This document shows, one piece after another, positions 41,912 through 45,487 of a stretch of DNA of 45,487 bases (position 1 is its first letter; each line of letters opens with the position of its first letter). Source of the stretch: SIG653 sp964509125 (lineage in GTDB: Bacteria; Bacillota; Clostridia; Oscillospirales; CAG-382); NCBI GenBank assembly GCA_964509125.1, contig CAZDVZ010000013.1, positions 1-45,487 on the forward strand. Direction: 5' to 3'. The position numbers and the translations under genes were made by a program. A model generated the notes under the pieces. That model made no database searches, was not told the DNA's origin, and saw only the letters and a list, made by a program, of their open reading frames with translations.

Positions 41912-42622
41912 TCAGATCCTTTTATTTTTTTCCACAGCCTTATTTTTCGATGCGGATTTAATTTTCTTTTTATGTTTTCTTCCCAAAAGAAGCTCTCTGA
42001 AATAAAGAGTGGTTGGAAAAGAAAAAATCGCAAGTAGGATAAAAAATAATACAACCACAGACGTGGATTGATAATCGCCCAAAAGCTTATCAAGTTTAAT
42101 CAGCCTGGCTATATTTTCAAACAGCTTGAAAACCGGGAATTTAGAAGATAGCGAGCTCATGGTTTCAGCCGAAAGCTCAGCGGTAAAATTCAAACAAGAA
42201 ACACAATGATAGCAAAACATTATAACAGAAGTAATGAATGCCAAAAAATACCCCACAAACATACAAGCAACCGATTTTGTTCTTGTCATTGCGGCAACGG
42301 ATTTTTCTGACTCATACATTTCCGAAGACATTTTGAAATATGCTCTGCATTTATAGTGTGCAACAAGCTCAACGCCGTTATCTTTCTTGCTTTTAATATA
42401 GCTCTCCGAGAGAGGATTAGTGGCAGGATGATCTAACAGCTCCACCGTATATTTTGCATCCAAATTGGATGCGTTGGTGAAATAATATCTATAAAATGTT
42501 TTTTTTGAAAGAAGCATCCCTTTTGATGCCATCTCATTCAACCACTTTTCTTCTTCTGTATACGAAAGAAAAAAACGATCTACAAATTTTGATTTTTCAC
42601 CCAACGTATATATTTTAGCCAA
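41912..42622 (-). CDS. DUF2812 membrane protein
   Basis: 236 residues. The N-terminal half has the DUF2812 pattern EEKWLNEMASKGMLL, YYFTNA and a hydrophilic domain of about 110 residues. Two membrane helices follow (about 125-147 and 185-207), ending in a Lys-rich tail. Function unknown; such genes often sit near PadR-like regulators, but none is present here. A TTG at 42622 with GGAGGG seven bases before is the best start, since the longer frame uses that same site as codons. First gene of the long mnmA-to-phosphatase operon. Confidence 0.8.
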   Translation of the reverse strand: MAKIYTLGEKSKFVDRFFLSYTEEEKWLNEMASKGMLLSKKTFYRYYFTNASNLDAKYTVELLDHPATNPLSESYIKSKKDNGVELVAHYKCRAYFKMSSEMYESEKSVAAMTRTKSVACMFVGYFLAFITSVIMFCYHCVSCLNFTAELSAETMSSLSSKFPVFKLFENIARLIKLDKLLGDYQSTSVVVLFFILLAIFSFPTTLYFRELLLGRKHKKKIKSASKNKAVEKNKRI

Positions 42623-42674
42623 TGTTTTTCCCTCCAAAGTAAGCAAACTACTCCATTTCTAAATTACCCCATTA

Positions 42675-42703
42675 AGTATATATCAAAAAGCATAAAAAGT
42701 CAA
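42675..42703 (-). promoter_or_regulatory. Promoter of the DUF2812-mnmA-hprK operon
   Basis: Minus strand TTGACT (42703-42698), 17-bp spacer, TATACT (42680-42675). It is the only convincing promoter found upstream of the ten-gene run down to 32077. Confidence 0.85.
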
Positions 42704-42739
42704 CGGAATTTTTAAAAAAACAGTTTTTTGTTCTAAATA

Positions 42740-42772
42740 AATTTCACCTGAACATAAAGCACAGGTGAAATT
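42740..42772 (-). terminator. Terminator of the acyl-CoA synthetase gene
   Basis: Eleven-bp stem AATTTCACCTG (42740-42750) / CAGGTGAAATT (42762-42772), loop of 11 bases, shortly after the 42789-44486 gene on the minus strand. Confidence 0.75.
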
Positions 42773-42788
42773 AGATTTTATGATTTTA

Positions 42789-44486
42789 TTAGTCTATGGT
42801 AGTATCAAGCTTAAAACGCTGTATCTTTTTCAAGGTGTTTTTTGGAAATTCATCTTTTCTCACCTTTATTACGCTTATACGCTTGTATGAAACGGCAGTT
42901 TTATTATAATCATCCACATAGGATTTCAAATATTTTTTAACATCAGTAATTCCGTTCTTTTCACAAAAATCATAGTCCGGATAGATTTCGGCCACTATTG
43001 CGTTTTGCGCAAGTCCCCTTCTGCTTTGACCTTCATAAACAACGATCTCCAAAACTCCGGGAGTGGCAATCAAATCGTTTTCAATTTCCTCGGGATAAAC
43101 ATTTTTCCCGTTGGAAAGTATAATAAGGTTTTTCTTTCTTCCGGTAATGTAAAGAACTCCGTTTTTATCCAGCTTTCCGTAATCTCCCGTTCTGAAATAT
43201 CCGTTTTTGTCAAATGCTTTGGAGGTTTCCGCCTTATCATTGTAATACCCCATCATTACATTAGAGCCTTTAACGAGGATCTCTCCCTCGCCATCTTCAT
43301 TGGGATCATCGATCTTAACCGTATCAATCTCCAAAACATTACCAACGCTCCCCTTAACTACCCTGCGGCTTCTGTTTACCGCAACAATGGGAGCACACTC
43401 TGTTATTCCGTATCCGTTTAAGGTCGAAATGCCGATAGCTTCGAAAAAGTCTACAATTTCAGAATTTACGGGAGCGCCTCCCGAAATTATCATTTTAAGC
43501 TCACCGCCGAATGCCTCACGGACGGAAGAGAAAAGCTTTTTACGAACATCAATTTTTGCCTTTCTCATCGTGTTGCTCAATTTCATCATTTTCGAAAGCA
43601 TCTCTTCTTTTCCTTGTCTCTTTACAGTTGCAAGTATTTTTCTGTAGAAGGTCTCGAGATAAAGAGGAACAAGAACAAGGTGTCCCGGCTTTTGCTCCTT
43701 GAGTTCTTTTGTAATGTATTTAAGCCCTGCTGAAATATATACCTCACATCCTATCATGGCATGACCTATAAGCATTACAGATGACCCATAAGTGTGATGC
43801 GGAGGAAGTACTCCCACAGTCTTATTTGAAAAATCTATATATGGAATAATATCAGAAAGGTCAGACAAAATAGCGGTCTGATTAAGCATAACTCCCTTTC
43901 CTTTTCCCGTTGTGCCCGATGTAAATACAAGAAGTGCCATTTTTTGGGAATCAACCTCAGCATTATAGTATTCATCGGGATTTTTATTGAACTTCATTTC
44001 ACCCTTTGCTATGAGAGAAGACATATTTCTTTCATTTTCTTTAGCGCAAAGGTACACTGTCGGCTCTTTTAAATCAACCTTTTCTTCTATTATTTTCGCC
44101 TTTTCGCTCAAAGCTTCGTCGCAAAACAAAAAAGAAGCATCAGCCTTAAAGGCGGTGTCTGCAAGATCCTCTCCGCTCCACTCGCTGTCAAGAGGAACAA
44201 GAACTCCTCCCACTGAAAGCACTGAAAAATAAGTCAACGCCCATTGATACGAAAATTTACCTATAACAACACAATGTTTTCCGGGAACGCCCATCGATAT
44301 AAGCTGGCTTCCCAAAGCCCTGACATCATCTCTCAACTGATTAAACGATATTCTTTTAATATCACTTTTGTTTGGATTGGGCTTAAAGGAATACGCACAC
44401 TTATCAACATATTCTTCTCCCACAAACTCTATCAATTCCCGCACATTCTCAAAAGTCCTCTTTTCGTGCAATACCTCTTTTCTCAT
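42789..44486 (-). CDS. AMP-forming acyl-CoA synthetase (long-chain type)
   Basis: 565 residues of the adenylate-forming family. P-loop LLVFTSGTTGKGKGVMLNQ, YGITECAPIVAVN, GYFRTGDYGKLDKNGVLYITGRKKNLIILSNGKNVYPEEIE, and a C-terminal catalytic Lys region (PKNTLKKIQR). Activates a fatty or other carboxylic acid to its CoA or carrier thioester. ATG 44486 begins the family N-terminus and has AAAGGA upstream; longer in-frame starts run into the leader. A TetR gene sits directly upstream in the same direction, and palindromes lie between the two, which suggests control of lipid use by that TetR protein. Confidence 0.9.
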   Translation of the reverse strand: MRKEVLHEKRTFENVRELIEFVGEEYVDKCAYSFKPNPNKSDIKRISFNQLRDDVRALGSQLISMGVPGKHCVVIGKFSYQWALTYFSVLSVGGVLVPLDSEWSGEDLADTAFKADASFLFCDEALSEKAKIIEEKVDLKEPTVYLCAKENERNMSSLIAKGEMKFNKNPDEYYNAEVDSQKMALLVFTSGTTGKGKGVMLNQTAILSDLSDIIPYIDFSNKTVGVLPPHHTYGSSVMLIGHAMIGCEVYISAGLKYITKELKEQKPGHLVLVPLYLETFYRKILATVKRQGKEEMLSKMMKLSNTMRKAKIDVRKKLFSSVREAFGGELKMIISGGAPVNSEIVDFFEAIGISTLNGYGITECAPIVAVNRSRRVVKGSVGNVLEIDTVKIDDPNEDGEGEILVKGSNVMMGYYNDKAETSKAFDKNGYFRTGDYGKLDKNGVLYITGRKKNLIILSNGKNVYPEEIENDLIATPGVLEIVVYEGQSRRGLAQNAIVAEIYPDYDFCEKNGITDVKKYLKSYVDDYNKTAVSYKRISVIKVRKDEFPKNTLKKIQRFKLDTTID

Positions 44487-44512
44487 TTCTAATTTTCCTT
44501 TCCCCAAAAAAT

Positions 44513-44584
44513 GTAACATCGTTACCATTCTAACCTTTATGCCGAATTTTAACAGCATTTTCGCTTGTCAGCACAAAGTGTGCT
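44513..44584 (-). promoter_or_regulatory. Palindromes in the acyl-CoA synthetase control region
   Basis: Two clean inverted repeats lie before the acyl-CoA synthetase gene: GTAAC-ATC-GTTAC (44513-44525) and AGCACA-AAG-TGTGCT (44570-44584). The first lies between the likely promoter and the ribosome site and has the size of a TetR operator. A weak TAAAAT-like -10 on the minus strand lies between them. Confidence 0.5.
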
Positions 44585-44589
44585 TATTT

Positions 44590-44612
44590 TTAAAAAACGG
44601 AAAACCGTCTTT
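44590..44612 (-). terminator. Small terminator after the TetR gene
   Basis: Short hairpin GACGG-TTTT-CCGT followed by TTTTTT on the minus strand, just after the TetR stop codon. The stem is short, so read-through into the acyl-CoA synthetase gene is likely. Confidence 0.5.
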
Positions 44613-44617
44613 GCTAT

Positions 44618-45196
44618 TTAATTACCTTTCCTTAAACCGTCAAGGAGAAAACCAAAACAATATTTAAAATTATTTATGGCTTCATCACGAGGAATATTTC
44701 TGCTAACCGCATCTGCATTATAACCCCTGCAAAAGCACCATATGGCATAACTCATTCCATCAACATCAACACTTTTAATAAGATCACGCTCTATCGCCAA
44801 AGAAATTAGACGTTTGATCTCATTTTTCCACCAATCGTAATTTGAACAAGAAACAGAATCACTTTGAAAAAAATAATCATTAAAGCTTTTCTTTTTATCA
44901 TAACAAAGAGCGAGAGTATCTGCAACTATGTCTATGATTTGCTCAAAAAAATCTTTCGTTAGGTCAATTGGTTTGGAAATGCTTTTTCTGATTTCCAAAG
45001 CCGTATTTTCATATACGATCTCAAGCACTTCCTCTATGTTGTGAAATCTATTATAAAAAACTCTGTTTGTGATTCCTAATTTTTGCAAAACTTTTCTTAC
45101 CGTTACGCCGGAACGGCCGTTCTCGGTAATTAAAGCTTTGGCGGCAAAAACTATCTCATCTGACATCTTATCACAAATTAGACTTTGTTTATCCAA
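44618..45196 (-). CDS. TetR/AcrR-family regulator
   Basis: 192 residues. N-terminal helix-turn-helix typical of TetR: AKALITENGRSGVTVRKVLQKLGITNRVFYNRFHNIEEVLEIVY. The ligand domain is helical with no recognisable subfamily. The frame opens with ATG 45217, but that codon has no ribosome site; TTG 45196, six bases after GGAGG, is preferred. It lies upstream of an acyl-CoA synthetase gene, and fatty-acid-responsive TetR proteins are common in such places. Confidence 0.9.
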   Translation of the reverse strand: MDKQSLICDKMSDEIVFAAKALITENGRSGVTVRKVLQKLGITNRVFYNRFHNIEEVLEIVYENTALEIRKSISKPIDLTKDFFEQIIDIVADTLALCYDKKKSFNDYFFQSDSVSCSNYDWWKNEIKRLISLAIERDLIKSVDVDGMSYAIWCFCRGYNADAVSRNIPRDEAINNFKYCFGFLLDGLRKGN

Positions 45197-45229
45197 AATA
45201 TCCCTCCAAAACTTCAAATGAACATTTAA

Positions 45230-45258
45230 ACTATATCACATATTATTAAAAAATTCAA
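45230..45258 (-). promoter_or_regulatory. Promoter of the TetR gene
   Basis: Minus strand TTGAAT (45258-45253), 17-bp spacer with TGTGA at its end, TATAGT (45235-45230). The rest of 45236-45397 is AT-rich, with nothing else identified. Confidence 0.75.
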
Positions 45259-45397
45259 TGTCAAAATTGAAAATTTTTATTTCAAGCAATTCATTTTTGA
45301 AAGAAAAAACTGACTTTATTATATTTTCAAATAATTATCAGAAAATCGGTAGTAGTACAATAAATTGTTATTTATCAGACATTAACTGTCCTATACT

Positions 45398-45487
45398 CTA
45401 AAAGCCCTTGATATTACTGGGTTTTTCGCCTTTTACAAACTCAACTGTTATGTATTTTCCCTTGTTTTTGCCCTTATGAGCGAAAAT
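45398..45487 (-). CDS. C-terminus of an unidentified gene (cut by window edge)
   Basis: The last 29 codons and a TAG stop of a minus-strand frame that enters from the right edge. The visible peptide contains HKGKNKGKYITVEF and ends KPSNIKGF; it is basic and beta-like but too short to place in a family. No other frame in this strip is better. Confidence 0.4.
   Translation of the reverse strand: MFAHKGKNKGKYITVEFVKGEKPSNIKGF

Overview
The window is AT-rich DNA of Firmicutes character and looks like chromosome from an anaerobic, gut-type member of class Clostridia, most likely near Oscillospiraceae/Ruminococcaceae. The grounds are: an L27 precursor with the Firmicutes N-terminal extension beside its protease Prp; HPr kinase; a Lon-EngB pair; a SpoIIP-like sporulation amidase; a dockerin-bearing secreted enzyme; strong AGGAGG-type ribosome binding sites with some TTG/GTG starts; and sigma-A promoters with 17-bp spacers. 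No rRNA, tRNA, CRISPR array, insertion sequence or phage gene was seen. The lineage is an inference; no 16S or other marker comparison was possible.

Layout, left to right. 1-960: the rplU-prp-rpmA ribosomal operon (minus), with a good promoter and a leader. 962-4640: uridine phosphorylase, a Cys-rich repeat protein, and a divergent YgiQ-type radical SAM protein. 4636-9922: a Gfo/Idh/MocA oxidoreductase, an orphan solute-binding protein, a Fur-family regulator and a GH2 glycosidase carrying a duplicated catalytic loop. 10065-14402: a CofE-like glutamate ligase divergent from a LysR regulator, then topoisomerase III. 14462-19529: a cell-envelope cluster with DppA-type D-aminopeptidase, a large lipoprotein that fuses a dead-looking LtaS/sulfatase domain to an amidase, and two small lipoproteins. 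19526-23381: a DUF1294 protein, AlaX editing hydrolase and two CNNM/CorC transporters. 23544-28474: SpoIIP-like protein, TSCPD protein, an ECF sigma/anti-sigma pair and an M42 aminopeptidase. 28600-31794: a secreted amidase-ricin-dockerin-discoidin-SGNH enzyme. 32077-42622: a long, tightly packed operon (DUF2812, mnmA, hprK, glcK, lon, engB, lysA, rluA, galM, low-Mr tyrosine phosphatase). 42789-45196: an acyl-CoA synthetase and a TetR regulator. The right edge holds the C-terminus of an unidentified gene.

The most interesting material concerns the cell envelope. Three amidases are present (the Ami_2 lipoprotein, the Amidase_3 dockerin protein and the SpoIIP-like protein), with a D-aminopeptidase and an SGNH esterase domain. 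Two of these proteins carry domains whose key catalytic residues appear to be lost. Other points worth a look are the Cys-rich 18-bp repeat gene next to a radical SAM gene, a 30-bp tandem duplication at the GH2 acid/base residue, and several divergent promoter regions with shared elements or palindromes. All functional calls are from motif reading by eye; no database search was run.
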